Assembly (NCBI GenBank): GCA_030159075.1
Contig: BROG01000139.1
Span: forward strand, 876,501-940,500
Length of the DNA: 64,000 bases
Origin: Atrina japonica
Lineage: Eukaryota; Mollusca; Bivalvia; Pterioida; Pinnidae
Direction: 5' to 3'
The notes beneath the pieces are model-generated. The model was not told where the DNA came from, did not search any database, and saw only the letters and a list, made by a program, of their open reading frames with translations. Made by a program: the position numbers and the translations under genes. Numbering within the stretch: the stretch's first letter is position 1; the number at the start of each line of letters is the position of its first letter. Positions 1-10,166 of this stretch are shown here, piece after piece.

Positions 1-55
1 AACACTAGTGTCATTATGTCCCTAAATTGTTGAATTTTTCTACAAATTTTAATAG

Positions 56-558
56 GCTACAGTGAGTCAACTTCTACAAGAAAAAAACCTGTGTATATAT
101 TGCCCAAACAAAGTAACACCACCTTAGAATTGCAACCATCTTTTCTGGTAACTGTTAGTGACCCTGTTGGACTGGTACCCGTTAGCAACCCCGTCGGAAT
201 GGTACCCATTATCGATCCTGTAGGACTGGTAAATGTTGGCAACCCTGTTGGACAGACTGAAAGTCAAGGACAGAGGTTAATTCAGGCAGCACCATCTCCG
301 GAGTCTCGTGGACTATGTTTTCACCACATGTACCCAAGTGAAACATTTTTAAAATCACAGACTAGCACCGCACCCAGTCAGGATGGTAACCTGTGCTGCG
401 AATTCTGTGGGAAAGGATTTAAATCTGTGAATGGTTATGTTATACACAAAGAAAGATACCACTCAGATAAAAAGCTATACCCAACGTGTGAAAAATGTGG
501 GAAAACATTTTCATGTACTAACTCACTGGTGAGACACCAGATGAAGCATTGCAAGTAA
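56..558 (+). CDS. Exon Z1: alternative terminal exon, two C2H2 zinc fingers, possibly truncated
   Basis: Seen: a T-rich tract ends in AG at 54-55; the exon then opens with two bases completing a codon and stays open to TAA at 556-558 (about 167 residues). The first ATG is internal, so a spliced start fits better than an initiator. The N-terminal half is a linker with four 9-residue repeats (nt 157-252, core NPVG/DPVG). The C-terminal half has two C2H2 fingers (C-x2-C-x12-H-x4-H, then C-x2-C-x12-H-x3-H). Sister exons Z2 and Z4-Z6 end in a C2HC finger; here such a finger lies in frame just after the stop (559-642). Z1 is therefore a shortened variant, a decaying exon, a readthrough case or a sequence error. 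Likely role by family: nuclear, sequence-specific DNA binding as the C-terminus of a larger protein whose 5' exons are outside the window. Confidence 0.8.
157..252 (+). repeat. In-frame 27-bp repeat in exon Z1
   Basis: Four tandem 27-nt units encode 9-residue repeats with core DPVGLVP / NPVGMVP / DPVGLVN / NPVGQ. The repeat keeps the reading frame, so it is a low-complexity linker before the fingers rather than a break. Confidence 0.8.
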
Positions 559-645
559 AGGATGTTCACATGTCTAATTTGTAGCATGCTTTTCAACTTT
601 AAAAGTACATTGAAGGCACATAGATGTGAACCAAGCTATGATTAA
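559..645 (+). pseudogene. Out-of-ORF third zinc finger of Z1 (after the stop)
   Basis: Directly after the Z1 stop the same frame stays open for 28 codons to TAA at 643-645. It encodes a finger-like segment, C-x2-C-x12-H-x-C (Cys at 571, 580 and 625, His at 619), the same C2HC layout that closes Z2, Z4, Z5 and Z6. One stop codon at 556-558 separates it from the rest. It is either lost coding sequence, a readthrough extension, or an error in the sequence. Confidence 0.7.
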
Positions 646-1088
646 ATACAGACAAGTATAGTGAAATCTAGTTATAAGTTACCCTTAAAGACAGATGGAA
701 TGACCCATGCTATTGATGTTAGGAAGAGTTCGCTGTTTTCAGGGGTGGATGATGCAATAGCTAAAGCTCTCTTTTTTAGAAAATGTGGGCATCTTGCATG
801 CCTTTCTTCATCATACAGGAAAGGTTCAAGATGAACTTAGGATTTCTTATGATTGAATGTAACACTTGGAAACACATCCAAATCCTGAGATACCATTGAA
901 TTGAATGACATACAGCAAAATGTACATCACAGGTACCTACCTATAAAGGGCATTCAAACATTCCCTTTTGTTAACTTATTTTTATTTTGAATGAATATTC
1001 ATTTATAAAGGTCACCTGTCTATAATGGCTACTCTTACCTGCCCCTTGGGTGGCCTTTGTAGACAAGTTTGACTGTACAGTTACATTT

Positions 1089-1154
1089 AATAAACTATGT
1101 TATTTAGGAGCCCATCACATCAGAAAATGGATGGATTCCTTATTTTGAAATAAA
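1089..1154 (+). terminator. Possible polyadenylation signals for Z1
   Basis: Two AATAAA hexamers at 1089-1094 and 1149-1154, roughly 530-600 nt after the Z1 stop. In AT-rich DNA such hexamers occur by chance, so support is weak without 3'-end reads. Confidence 0.3.
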
Positions 1155-1845
1155 GTATGTTTGTATACCTGTTTGATTATATGTAACAAATCATCCTTGT
1201 TTACAGGTTTATCCTTTCAAAAGATGAATGTGTTAAGTATGAGTTTTGTGTAAAAGTTTCATTTCTGTGCAATGTAGCCTCCCAAATCTGATCCCCCCCT
1301 GAAAAAAAAAACAAAAAACCCAAAACAAAAAAACAATCACTTTCTGATACACATCATGGTTACAAAGTCCAGATTTTTCTCTTGTATTCATATAAAAATT
1401 AAATTCTGAATACTGATTCTGACATAGGAGACATAAACAGTAGCTTTGAGGTTCGGAACCTTACAATAACAGGTCAGTTTTTGGAAGTAGCACTTTACAT
1501 AGGATCAGAGTAAGGTATAACTGCTGATGATATAGATTGTAATTTGTGTTCCTTTGTGACATGTGCAGTCCAATATTATAAAAAACCACAAGGCGTTTCT
1601 AGGGTTAGTAACAAAGTTTATTTATGACCTTGTGTGGACCTTGGGGTTGGAGGGAGAGGGGTTTTGTAGATGGTCTGGGGTGGGAGGAGACAGGGGTTTT
1701 GCACATAGTCTGGGGATCCTGGGGTCAGGTTTTTTTGTAGATAGTTTAAGGATTTCACTGACCAAGTCACCGAAGATAAACTTTTACAGATGTGTGCTTT
1801 CATTAAATCTATTTTTCAGTACAGTAACAGAATTCAGGGTTAACA

Positions 1846-2478
1846 GGTGTACATCAAATATGTTTGGTTTTGTGTTGTTGTTGATGTTGATTTCTATCCC
1901 AGTCATATGGTATTACCAACCAGGATTTTTAATGTTTTGTTTTTTCCCATGGGGCCGGAGAGTGGATGAAGAAATAAATCTGTTTTACAATCGAGTGGAC
2001 CCCGCTATTACGATCAACCTAACTGACTGACACAATAGTCTGATCTGCAGGGGTGGTCGCTTAAGTGAGGGCCTAGACTTAATAAATACAGTGAAACCTC
2101 AATATCAAAACCACCTAACTGACTGACTTGACTCAAAGTGGTCCAATTTGTGAGGGTCTGGACTTTAATCAAATGACTAAATGTTAGTGCTCTTAAATGT
2201 GAGGTGATCTGCTAAGCTAGATGGTTGTAAGGTGAGGTTTCACTGTATAAAGTAAAAATTATAATTTATATGTGAGTGTGAGTATTTACTGGATTTTGTG
2301 ACACCCGATGCAGGGTGAAAAATGTATCGGAACTTCCCCAGCCTGGATACTTATCAAGTTAAAAGTCAATATAACATTATACAACCGGATGGTCAACACA
2401 CATAATCTTACACAAACAGACAGAGACACACACTTACATACTGAAAACTTGAATATGATTTGCCTTTGACTTAGAATA
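1846..2478. repeat. Duplicated spacer segment, copy 1 (with 4464-4893)
   Basis: Shares long stretches with 4464-4893: a segment with TTTTTCCCATGGGG, a chain of GACCACCTAACTGACTG-type sequence, and an AC-rich tail ending near TTTGAATATGATTTG. It sits just before exon Z2; the second copy has no intact exon after it. Confidence 0.75.
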
Positions 2479-2575
2479 TTTGTACATTGCTGTTAGGTTA
2501 TTGGTTTAATTTTCTGTGTTTAAAATAAATAATTCGACATCTTTTATTTGACTCCAAACTCTTTCTTCTTCTCAG

Positions 2576-3165
2576 GTCAAACAACGGAATTATCACCTGT
2601 ACATGCTAACATGGATACTTCGCATTTGAATCCTCTGTTAGAAGCATCTGGCCAGTATCACCTTAGCAAAGGTCATGCAGCCTGTCATGTGATCCATGAC
2701 CCCATAGTTGTTGATAACAATCCTGTAAACACGAGTAATTTTCCAGATGAGAAAAATGTTTACACTGACCGAAAACCATCCTCTGTTGTTTCACGTGACA
2801 TCTTAAAGTGTTTACAGTGCAATGAATCTTTTTATCGCGTTGACTTGTTGAGTCATATTGAAAAAAGGCATTCAGATTCGGGCCTCGACAAATTAAAGTG
2901 TACCTTCTGCAGGAAAAACTTTCGCTCAAAATGGGGATTAAATGTACATAATCAAATGTACCATTCAAGTGAGAAAAACTTACCGAAATGTAAGATTTGT
3001 GCAAAAACATTCCCAAGTGCAACACATCTTGCCACGCATTTAATTTCCCATTCCAGTCAGAGAAATTTCCAATGTAGCATATGCCAGAAAGCCTACAAGT
3101 TGAAACATCATTTAAAGGCTCATTCGTGCCGACCGGGAGTATCATCTTTATCTAACACTATGTAG
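2576..3165 (+). CDS. Exon Z2: alternative terminal exon, four zinc fingers
   Basis: Seen: a strong pyrimidine tract with acceptor AG at 2574-2575; the exon begins with two bases completing a codon (Gly if the upstream base is G) and is open to TAG at 3163-3165, about 196 residues. The first ~80 residues are a linker without recognised domains. Four fingers follow: C-x2-C-x12-H-x4-H twice, C-x2-C-x12-H-x3-H, and a final C2HC finger ending H-x-C. This order matches the last four fingers of Z4-Z6, so these exons share ancestry. Oddity: the stop codon falls within a tRNA-like SINE fragment (3161-3251), so the C-terminal tail may have been cut or set by an insertion. Likely role by family: DNA-binding C-terminus of one isoform. 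No initiator context is seen. Confidence 0.87.
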
Positions 3166-3251
3166 CTCAGTGGCCAATTGGTTAGAACATTGTGCTTTTA
3201 ACCATAAGGTCTCTGAGGATTTGAGTTCCTCTGGAACCTAAGCTGGGCGTG
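3161..3251 (+). repeat. tRNA-like SINE fragment at the Z2 stop
   Basis: TAGCTCAGTGGCC resembles a tRNA A box and GGATTTGAGTTCC a decayed B box; then comes the phrase GGAACCTAAGCTG, also seen in the SINE at 50342. Stems do not pair well, so it is not a working tRNA. It stops where similarity to the Z4 upstream flank begins. Confidence 0.6.
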
Positions 3252-3294
3252 GTACCTAAATCATGATATTCTGTATCATTTTGATGGACTCTGT

Positions 3295-3782
3295 GCAGAC
3301 AGAATGAAGAAATTGCTAGTTATGCGAAAATGTTAGGAGTTGAAAATGTGCTTGACTCTTACAGTTAAGCCAAGATAGTAGATCTACCTAGATTACAGTG
3401 TGTTAAGTGTTGGAGAACTTTAAGAGTGGTGTCTGGCAAGGTCATACAGTTGTAGCGTTTGTTTTACATAGTTCACTGATAAAGCCGCAGAAATCAGCAT
3501 GTGATTGATTGCCACCATAACACTGGTGATGTCATACAGTGTGAAGATTGTGGGAAAGCATTTAAATCCAGACCGGGCTACATCACACATAGTCAGGAGG
3601 AGCTGCCGAAATGTACTGAATGTGGAAAGTGTTTTCCTTCAGTCAGTCGACTTGCCATCCACCAACGTGTTCATTCTGTCGATAAATATTATATCTGTTT
3701 AAAGTGTAACAGATCGTATAAACATAAACACAACCTTAAGACTCATAAATGTCATGCTGGAGAAGAGAACTTGAAACAGTAA
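3295..3782 (+). pseudogene. psiZ3: decayed copy of exon Z4/Z5
   Basis: Seen: nearly identical to Z4 (7687-8219) with several lesions. The acceptor CTCTAG is changed to CTCTGT, so the usual splice AG is gone. In the ancestral frame TAA appears at 3366-3368. A deletion of about 30 nt removes most of finger 1, one base is lost in the GCCGCC region of finger 2, and about 13 nt are missing near the end of finger 3. The 3' half, with the last two fingers, stays open to TAA at 3780-3782. At sites where Z4 and Z5 differ (AAATCCAGACCGGGC) it matches Z4. Remaining ORFs here are remnants rather than genes. It is a dead third copy of the Z4/Z5 exon. Confidence 0.85.
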
Positions 3783-3910
3783 AACTTGATATAGATTTAA
3801 ATAATAGCAAAATAATACAAATGATGTCTAGGAGCAATTAGTCAATGTGACAACATAGCTAATTTTTCTGGTAAATGTATCTTAATGTTGTCCAATTGTC
3901 TGATTCACCT

Positions 3911-4158
3911 AAGATAGCGGGGCGGAGTAACCTTTTGATTATCATAGGGTTATACTACTCACTCTTTGGATATGACACCATGCACAGGAAAAAATGTTTC
4001 ATTACTCACTGTATATTTTCTTATGTATGTTAGGAATGATTACTTTATAGTCAGTCTAGTTTTAATTCTATGCTTTATTACCTAAAATATAAACTCGTCC
4101 AGGTCAAAAAAGGGTTCACAAGACTCCGCCCAGCCAGGTTATGTGGATTTTAGTATAC
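3911..4158. mobile_element. GC-edged miniature foldback element, copy 1
   Basis: One edge carries GCGGGGCGGAGTAACC and the other a decayed inverted counterpart (GTTCACAAGACTCCGCCC). Related copies lie at 15030-15302 and 38867-39117. Non-coding, about 250 bp; superfamily not assigned. Confidence 0.65.
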
Positions 4159-4463
4159 AGGACTCCTGTGAGGTGAAATAAGAAAATTACATTGTCAAGG
4201 AAAAAATGTTTGATTGAAGTCTTATAATATTCTACCTTCATAGAGATGTGACATAACAGGGATGATAGGCTAGTGTTGACACAATATATTATGACTACAG
4301 TAATACATGAAATTGGAGCAAGGCAAAATGTTTTACCTTTACACCCCTGTTTAGGAAAATAGACTAGTCTGGGATTTGACAGAAACTAAAATGTCTTTTG
4401 TTTTTGTTTTTTTAATATTTATATTTCTGTGTTGGCCCCTTCCCTCTTGATGACTGTTGGGAC

Positions 4464-4893
4464 ATCAAATATGTTTGGTTTGTTGTTGTTGTTGGTAACC
4501 AGGATTTTCTATATTTTGGTTTTTCCCATGGGGCGGAGAGTGGATGAAGAAATAAACATTTTTTTACAAATGAGTGGACCCCCAATATTACAATCCTAAC
4601 TGACTGACACAGTGGTCTGGTCTGTGGGGTGGTCGCTTAAGTGAGGGCCTAGACTTAATAAATACAGTGAAACCTTGATATCAAGACCACCTAACTAACT
4701 GACTCAAAGTGGTCTGATTAGTGAGGGTCTGGACGTTAATCAAATGACTAAATGTTAGTGCTCTTAAATAAGTCGGAAGTCAATATGACATTATACAACC
4801 GGATGGTCAACACACATAATCTTACACATACACACACAGACATACAGACACACACATACATACAGAAAATTTGAATATGATTTGTCTTCCACT
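4464..4893. repeat. Duplicated spacer segment, copy 2
   Basis: Shorter, internally deleted match to 1846-2478. Because copy 1 directly precedes exon Z2, this may be the upstream flank left from a lost exon duplication; that is inference. Confidence 0.7.
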
Positions 4894-4904
4894 TAAAAAA
4901 GAGC

Positions 4905-5125
4905 CAGCCTTGCTCTGTCGGTAGCACACTTGACTCTTGATCGTGAGGTCATAAGTTCGAGTCTAGCCAGCGACAGGTTGGTTTCCTATCCTGCGGATGA
5001 GACAGCTAAAACCGAGTTCCAGTGTCACAGTAGGTGTCGGCACGTTAAAGAACCCTCACTGCTCAATGGCCGTAAGTGCTGAGCATAGGCCAAAATTTGA
5101 AGCCCTTCACTCCTAATTGGTCCCA
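4905..5125 (+). mobile_element. tRNA-derived SINE
   Basis: tRNA-like head with A-box-like TGTCGGTAGCACAC and B-box-like AAGTTCGAGTCTAG, followed by a body with GGCACGTTAAAGAACCC and TGAGCATAGGCC, a layout common in metazoan SINEs. Not a functional tRNA. Confidence 0.7.
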
Positions 5126-5865
5126 TTAAGCACCCACCCCTTTTTCCTGATTTTTGTAGCACCCTGGGCACTTAATGGGTCAAATATGGTAGGTACTATG
5201 TATAGAAAAATGAAGTCGTCATTAACTTGTACAATACGTTTCACATTATATAAATAGTTAAAATCTGAAAACATTTGGAAAATAAGAGTAGTCAGTATGT
5301 TAAGAAGCATACAGTAAGCTTTGGATAAAGATACATCTTTTTAACTTGAAAGTGTCACCTATTCATACAAAGAATATGAACTAAATAAATGAATTATTCC
5401 TTAGCCTGATAAATGAAAGAATTTAATTATATTCTTGTATTTCAAAATTTAACAGAATGAATTATATATAAAATTTGAAATATATGCTGTTCAAATTGAT
5501 AAGAATAAAATGTCCAAAAATATGTTCGTGTGTTTTGTACTGTGATCCAATCTCTGATATGCCGATTGATTGTATGTTTCTATTGATGTTGTTCATGATC
5601 AAATTAATGGTACATCAAGAGGTGGGGGGCACCTGTTACCAATCAGATAGCGTTACTTATTTGAATATATTGTTTCTGTACATTTGTATCTTTAAATCAA
5701 TATTCAGCATGATGTACAGGTATGATGTTATGTAGCAGTTTATCTTGCTATTATGATATGCATTTGGACAGGTACAAAGTGAATGAAATAAATTCAACTC
5801 AATATAGACTGTGATTTCTGTTTTCGTATTCGTTTATTGAAACTGTTACCTTATTTTTAGAATTA

Positions 5866-6025
5866 CAGTAAAACCTGTGTATAAAGACCACCTGGTCACA
5901 AAGACATATTTGCTGTCCACAATGGTACCATTTGTGTACAAAGCAACCTCTATATAAAGACCACCTCCCTATAAAGACCAGTTTTAGTGAGTCCCTAAGG
6001 AGGTCTTTATATACAAGTTTCACTG
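5866..6025. mobile_element. Foldback element with CAGT..AAACCTG ends
   Basis: Starts CAGTAAAACCTGTGTATAAAG and ends with the near inverted match CTTTATATACAAGTTTCACTG. A related element lies at 32991-33169. CAGT-type ends suggest a Tc1/mariner-like (pogo-type) MITE, not proven. Confidence 0.65.
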
Positions 6026-6645
6026 CATGTAGTGTAGCTTAGAAACATCAAGAGTTCAACTGCAAAATTTTCATTTGTACATACTAGTAAGACCAAATAA
6101 ATTTACAACTTAGTGGTCATAATATGAGAGGAGGGGGGAGGGAGTGAGAGACTTTGATATTTGTTGTTAATTTCAATTTTCCAACACATTTTAGATGTTA
6201 CGGTATTGACCCTGGTGTTTTGGGGGTTTTCTCTTTCGTCCAGTGCTGGTATACACTAATATTTTGAATGTTAACAGTTGCGCTGAAGATGTGTAAGTTT
6301 ACTTTCAAGTGTTAATTCATGTTGTTAGTATTTGGTAGTTTATTTACCAAGATAACAGAATCTGATGTTTTGATTTTCGTACCTTTCAAGCAACAATGCA
6401 ATTGCTGGTCTGTTCTTAACCATAATGTAAGGAGTATTTGTAAATGTGATTGTGTTTTCTAGGAAATAATTCTGATTTCTGTTTGCTTACGTTTTCATAT
6501 AGAGGTTATTTTTGTGTGTTTATGGGAAAAGGAAGGTGAATTATTGGAGGGAAAGCTTATATTTTCATATAGTGTGATTTTTTGTGTGTGTTTATGGGAA
6601 GAGCAGGGTGAAATATTGAGGGAAAGTGAATAATACATTCAATGG

Positions 6646-6733
6646 TTAATTCATCAACCCCTGAAAAACAGTGGACCCATCTGTAAATCAATGACTTAGA
6701 CCAGTCCAAATGTGTCTTAAGGGGTGAATGTTT
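6646..6733. mobile_element. TTAA micro-foldback element (unit A, first)
   Basis: About 90 bp, starting TTAATTCATCAACCCCTG and ending AGGGGTGAATG. One copy of the family described in the findings; its counterpart in unit B is at 8695-8782. Confidence 0.65.
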
Positions 6734-7094
6734 ACAAACATTACAGGTGTTCTTTCACAGATTTCCATGTGTAGGGTTAAAATTTCATCTTCCACCCCAA
6801 CCTCACCCCATATAAACTTCTGATTTTGGTATTCACTTGAGGAGTTGAGAACAAAACTACATTGTCCTAAGCAATATAGACAACTGTTGGATCAGATAAT
6901 TTCATGGGGTTAAAATTGCAATGTTTTACAAATAAAAATTGTTTTTCATTACATTTCTTTGAAGTAAGCAAACTTGTTGTAAAGGAACCCATTACTATTA
7001 CTGGGTTTAATTTATGTAAAATTGTTATGGTTTAAATGTTGATATATGAATGCGAAATTAAAACCACTATAATTTTTTTCTGATTCTACCGTAA

Positions 7095-7185
7095 TTAATT
7101 CATTCACCCTTAAAGACACATTTAGCCTGGTCCAAGTCATTGATTTACAGAAGAGTCTATTGTTTTTCAGGGGTTGGCAAATTAA
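7095..7185. mobile_element. TTAA micro-foldback element (unit A, second, inverted)
   Basis: 91 bp bounded by TTAA at both ends, with TTCATTCACCC on the left and CAGGGGTTGG on the right. Counterpart in unit B at 9088-9165. Confidence 0.7.
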
Positions 7186-7686
7186 AAAAGCCATTTTTGA
7201 ACATATTACTGCATGTGATTTTATACATGGACTCTAAGACAATACAGGTCTACCGAGATAAAGTGGAACATTCGATCAGAAACCAAAACAATACTGTCTA
7301 TTTTCCAAAAGTAGGGGTGTACAGGTATACAATTTGCCTTGCACTGTTTCCATGCATTACTATAGCTCTGATGCTTTGTGCCACCTTTGTAGCCTTACAC
7401 CCTTGTTATGATCTAATGTAGACTCACTGTGTTTGTAAACATGTGCCAATGTAGCTGTGTAGGCCAGTACATAGCCTTTTTAACCCATGTGTCTGTATTT
7501 GAATGGGACAAAACAGTAACACATGATACTCTGTCAGAACATTAAAACATTCAATGGTAGAACAAAAAATGTGATAAAATGAATTTCTGTGGAAAAAACA
7601 CTCTTTAACATTTATGATAATTTCATTCGATACGGAGGATGAGTTTCCTAAATCATAGTATTCTTTATCATTTTGATTGACTCTAG

Positions 7687-8219
7687 GCAGACAGAATGAA
7701 GAAATTGCTAGTTATGGTGAAATGTTAGGAGTTGAGAACATGCTTGACTCCCACAGTGAAGCCAGGGTTGTAGATCTACCTAGATTACAGTGTGTTAAGT
7801 GTTGGAGAACTTTCTATGATGGGAAGGAGTTAGAGCAACATAAAAAGTGGTGTCTGGCAAGGCCATACAGTTGTAGCGTCTGTTTTACTCCATTCACAGA
7901 TAAAGCCGCCAGAAATCAGCATGTGATCGATTGCCACCATAACACTGGTGATGTCATACAGTGTGAAGATTGTGGGAAAGCATTTAAATCCAGACCGGGC
8001 TACATGACACACAGACGGGTTTATCATAGTCAGGAGGAGCTGCCGAAATGTACTGAATGTGGAAAGTGTTTTCCTTCAGTCAGTCGACTTGCCATCCACC
8101 AACGTGTTCATTCTGTCGATAAATATTATATCTGTTTAAAGTGTAACAGATCGTATAAACATAAACACAACCTTAAGACTCATAAATGTCATGCTGGAGA
8201 AGAGAACTTGAAACAGTAA
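7687..8219 (+). CDS. Exon Z4: alternative terminal exon, five zinc fingers
   Basis: Seen: acceptor TTTTGATTGACTCTAG (AG at 7685-7686), same entry phase as the other exons, open to TAA at 8217-8219; 177 residues counting the junction codon. A ~34-residue acidic linker is followed by five fingers at about residues 36-56 (C2HC), 63-84, 93-114, 122-142 and 150-168 (C2HC, ending H-x-C). Finger 5 is rich in Lys/His. The in-frame TTG upstream lies before the acceptor and is not a start. Near-identical sister exon Z5 is 1.95 kb downstream and a dead copy (psiZ3) lies upstream. Likely role by family: nuclear DNA-binding C-terminus of one isoform. The Z4-Z5 differences include the contact positions of finger 3, so the two may recognise different sites. 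Confidence 0.88.
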
Positions 8220-8694
8220 AACTTGATATAGATTTAAATTAAATGTAAGAAAAGGTACATTGAGCAGTGTATGGGAAATTGAGGGAGAGGAGTTGAACAA
8301 TGTGTGAGGCAGAGGGAGGAGTTGAACTGTGATTGATGTTAAGATAGGGTTTTGTTTTTATGAAATTAGACAGTTATTTTACTCCCTTTCAAATGATGCG
8401 TCAAGAGATCAAATTTTTCACAATCACTACAGTCCTGTAACTTTGGCAATATGATAAAGATATCTCGAAAATAACGTCCAGCAATAATCATTGATCATTA
8501 CAGTGTGAAATATTCTTACTGGTATCTGTATCATTGGAAGTGTACAAATGTTACATTAGTGCATTATGATTATGAATTGTACAAATGCTGCATTAGTGCA
8601 TCATAATATAGTACAATACATTCTCAAAAATAGACGCATTGCTCTCAGTTGCAACATGGACTTTTTAATTGAAAGTGAATAATACATTCAAAAG

Positions 8695-8782
8695 TTAATT
8701 CATCAACCCCTGTAAACAGTAGACCCTTCTGTAAATCAATGACTTAGACCAGTCCAAATGTGTCTTAAGGGATGAATGTTTA
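8695..8782. mobile_element. TTAA micro-foldback element (unit B, first)
   Basis: Starts TTAATTCATCAACCCCTG; counterpart of 6646-6733 in unit A. Confidence 0.65.
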
Positions 8783-9087
8783 CAAACATTACAGGTGTTC
8801 TTTCACAGATTTCCATCTGTAGGGTTAAAATTTCATCCTCCACCCCAAAACTACATTGTCCTAAGCAATATAGACAACTTGGATCAGATAATTTCATGGT
8901 GTTAAAATTACAATGTGTTACAAATAAATTTTGTATTTCATTACATTTCTTTGAAGTAAGCAAACTTGTTGTAAAGGAACCCATTACTATTACTGGGTTT
9001 AATTTATGTAAAATTGTTATGGTTTAAATGTTGATATATGAATGGGAAATTAAAACCACTATAAAAAATGTTTTGATTCTATCATAG

Positions 9088-9165
9088 TTAATTCATTCAC
9101 CCTTAAAGACGCAAGTCATTGATTTACAGAAGAGTCCATGGTTTTTCAGAGGTTGGTAAGTTTAA
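9088..9165. mobile_element. TTAA micro-foldback element (unit B, second, inverted)
   Basis: Starts TTAATTCATTCACCC and ends near TTAA at 9162-9165; counterpart of 7095-7185, slightly shortened. Confidence 0.65.
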
Positions 9166-9633
9166 AAAGCCATTTATGAACATATTACTGCATGGGATTT
9201 TATACGAGGACTCCAAGACATTACAGGTCTACTTCAGTCAGAAACCAAAACAATACTGTCTATTTTCCAAAAGTAGGGATGTACAGGTATACAATTTGCC
9301 TTGCACTCTTTCCATGCATTACTATATCTCTGATTCTTTGTGCCAGCAAGTGGCCTGACACCCCTATTATGATCTAATGTAGACTCACTGTGTTTGTAAA
9401 CATGTGCCAGTGTAGCTTTGTAGACCAGTACATACCCTCTTTAAACCATGTGTCTGTATTTGAATGAGACAAAACAGTAACATATGATACTCTGTCAGAA
9501 CATTAAAACATTCAGTGGTAGAACAAAAAATGTGATATAATGAATTTCTCCTTAACATATATGATAATTTCACTCGTTACAGAGGATGAGTTTCCTAAAT
9601 CATGGTATTCTTTATCATTTTGATTGACTCTAG

Positions 9634-10166
9634 GCAGACAGAATGAAGAAATTGCTAGTTATGGTGAAATGTTAGGAGTTGAGAACATGCATGACTCCCA
9701 CAGTGAAGCCAGAGAAGTAGAACTACCTAGATTACAGTGTGTTAAGTGTTGGAGAACCTTCTATGATGGGAAGGAGTTAGAGCAACATAAAGAGTTGTGT
9801 CGGGCAAGGCCATACAGATGTAGCATCTGTTTTACACCATTCACAGATAAAGCCGCCAGAAATCAGCATGTGATCGATTGCCACCATCTCTATGGTGATG
9901 TCATACAGTGTGAAGATTGTGGGAAAGCATTTAAAACCAAATCGGGCTACATGACACACAGACGGGTCTATCACAGTCAGGAGGAGCTGCCGAAATGTAC
10001 TGAATGTGGAAAGGGTTTTCCATCAGTCAGTCGACTTGCCATCCACCAACGTGTTCATTCTGTCAATAAACATTATATTTGTTTAAAGTGTAACAGGTCG
10101 TATAAACATAAACACAACCTTAAGACTCACAATTGTCATGCTGGAGAAGAGAACTTGAAACTGTAA
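9634..10166 (+). CDS. Exon Z5: alternative terminal exon, five zinc fingers (tandem copy of Z4)
   Basis: Seen: acceptor CTCTAG with AG at 9632-9633, the same entry phase, open to TAA at 10164-10166; 177 residues with the junction codon and the same five-finger layout as Z4. About 18 residues differ from Z4. All the expected zinc ligands remain. Differences include the finger 1 tail (KKWC to KELC), the finger 1-2 linker, and positions -1, 1 and 2 of the finger 3 helix (SRP to TKS). The reading frame survives with no lesions, unlike psiZ3, which suggests selection. Likely role by family: DNA-binding C-terminus of a separate isoform. An AATAAA lies at 10982-10987. Confidence 0.88.

Larger units (their letters stand above)
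646..2575. other. Intron-like spacer between Z1 and Z2
   Basis: No convincing exon. Two AATAAA hexamers (1089-1094, 1149-1154) could end a Z1 transcript. A G-run-rich patch lies at 1641-1725 and half of a duplicated spacer segment at 1846-2478. An ORF at 1563-2030 runs across these repeats and is not considered coding. Confidence 0.6.
3783..7686. other. Spacer between psiZ3 and Z4
   Basis: No exon recognised. Contains a GC-edged miniature element (3911-4158), a segment at 4190-4260 similar to 10900-10970 downstream of Z5, the second copy of the duplicated spacer (4464-4893), a SINE (4905-5125), a foldback element (5866-6025), and the start of the Z4 duplication unit (6622) with two TTAA micro-elements. 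Confidence 0.6.
6622..8670. repeat. Tandem duplication unit A (contains exon Z4)
   Basis: Begins GAAAGTGAATAATACATTC and matches 8671-10617 along its length, including both TTAA micro-elements, the exon and its 3' flank. Unit A has a ~50-bp segment (about 6803-6852) missing from unit B. Confidence 0.9.
8220..9633. other. Spacer between Z4 and Z5
   Basis: The 3' flank of unit A and the 5' flank of unit B. Contains two TTAA micro-elements (8695-8782, 9088-9165) and an AATAAA at 8923-8928 about 700 nt after the Z4 stop. No further exon seen; short ORFs here are shared with unit A by duplication. Confidence 0.65.

Noticed and set aside
1563..2030. 155-codon plus ORF
   Set aside because: Crosses a G-rich repeat patch and half of a duplicated spacer; no domain.
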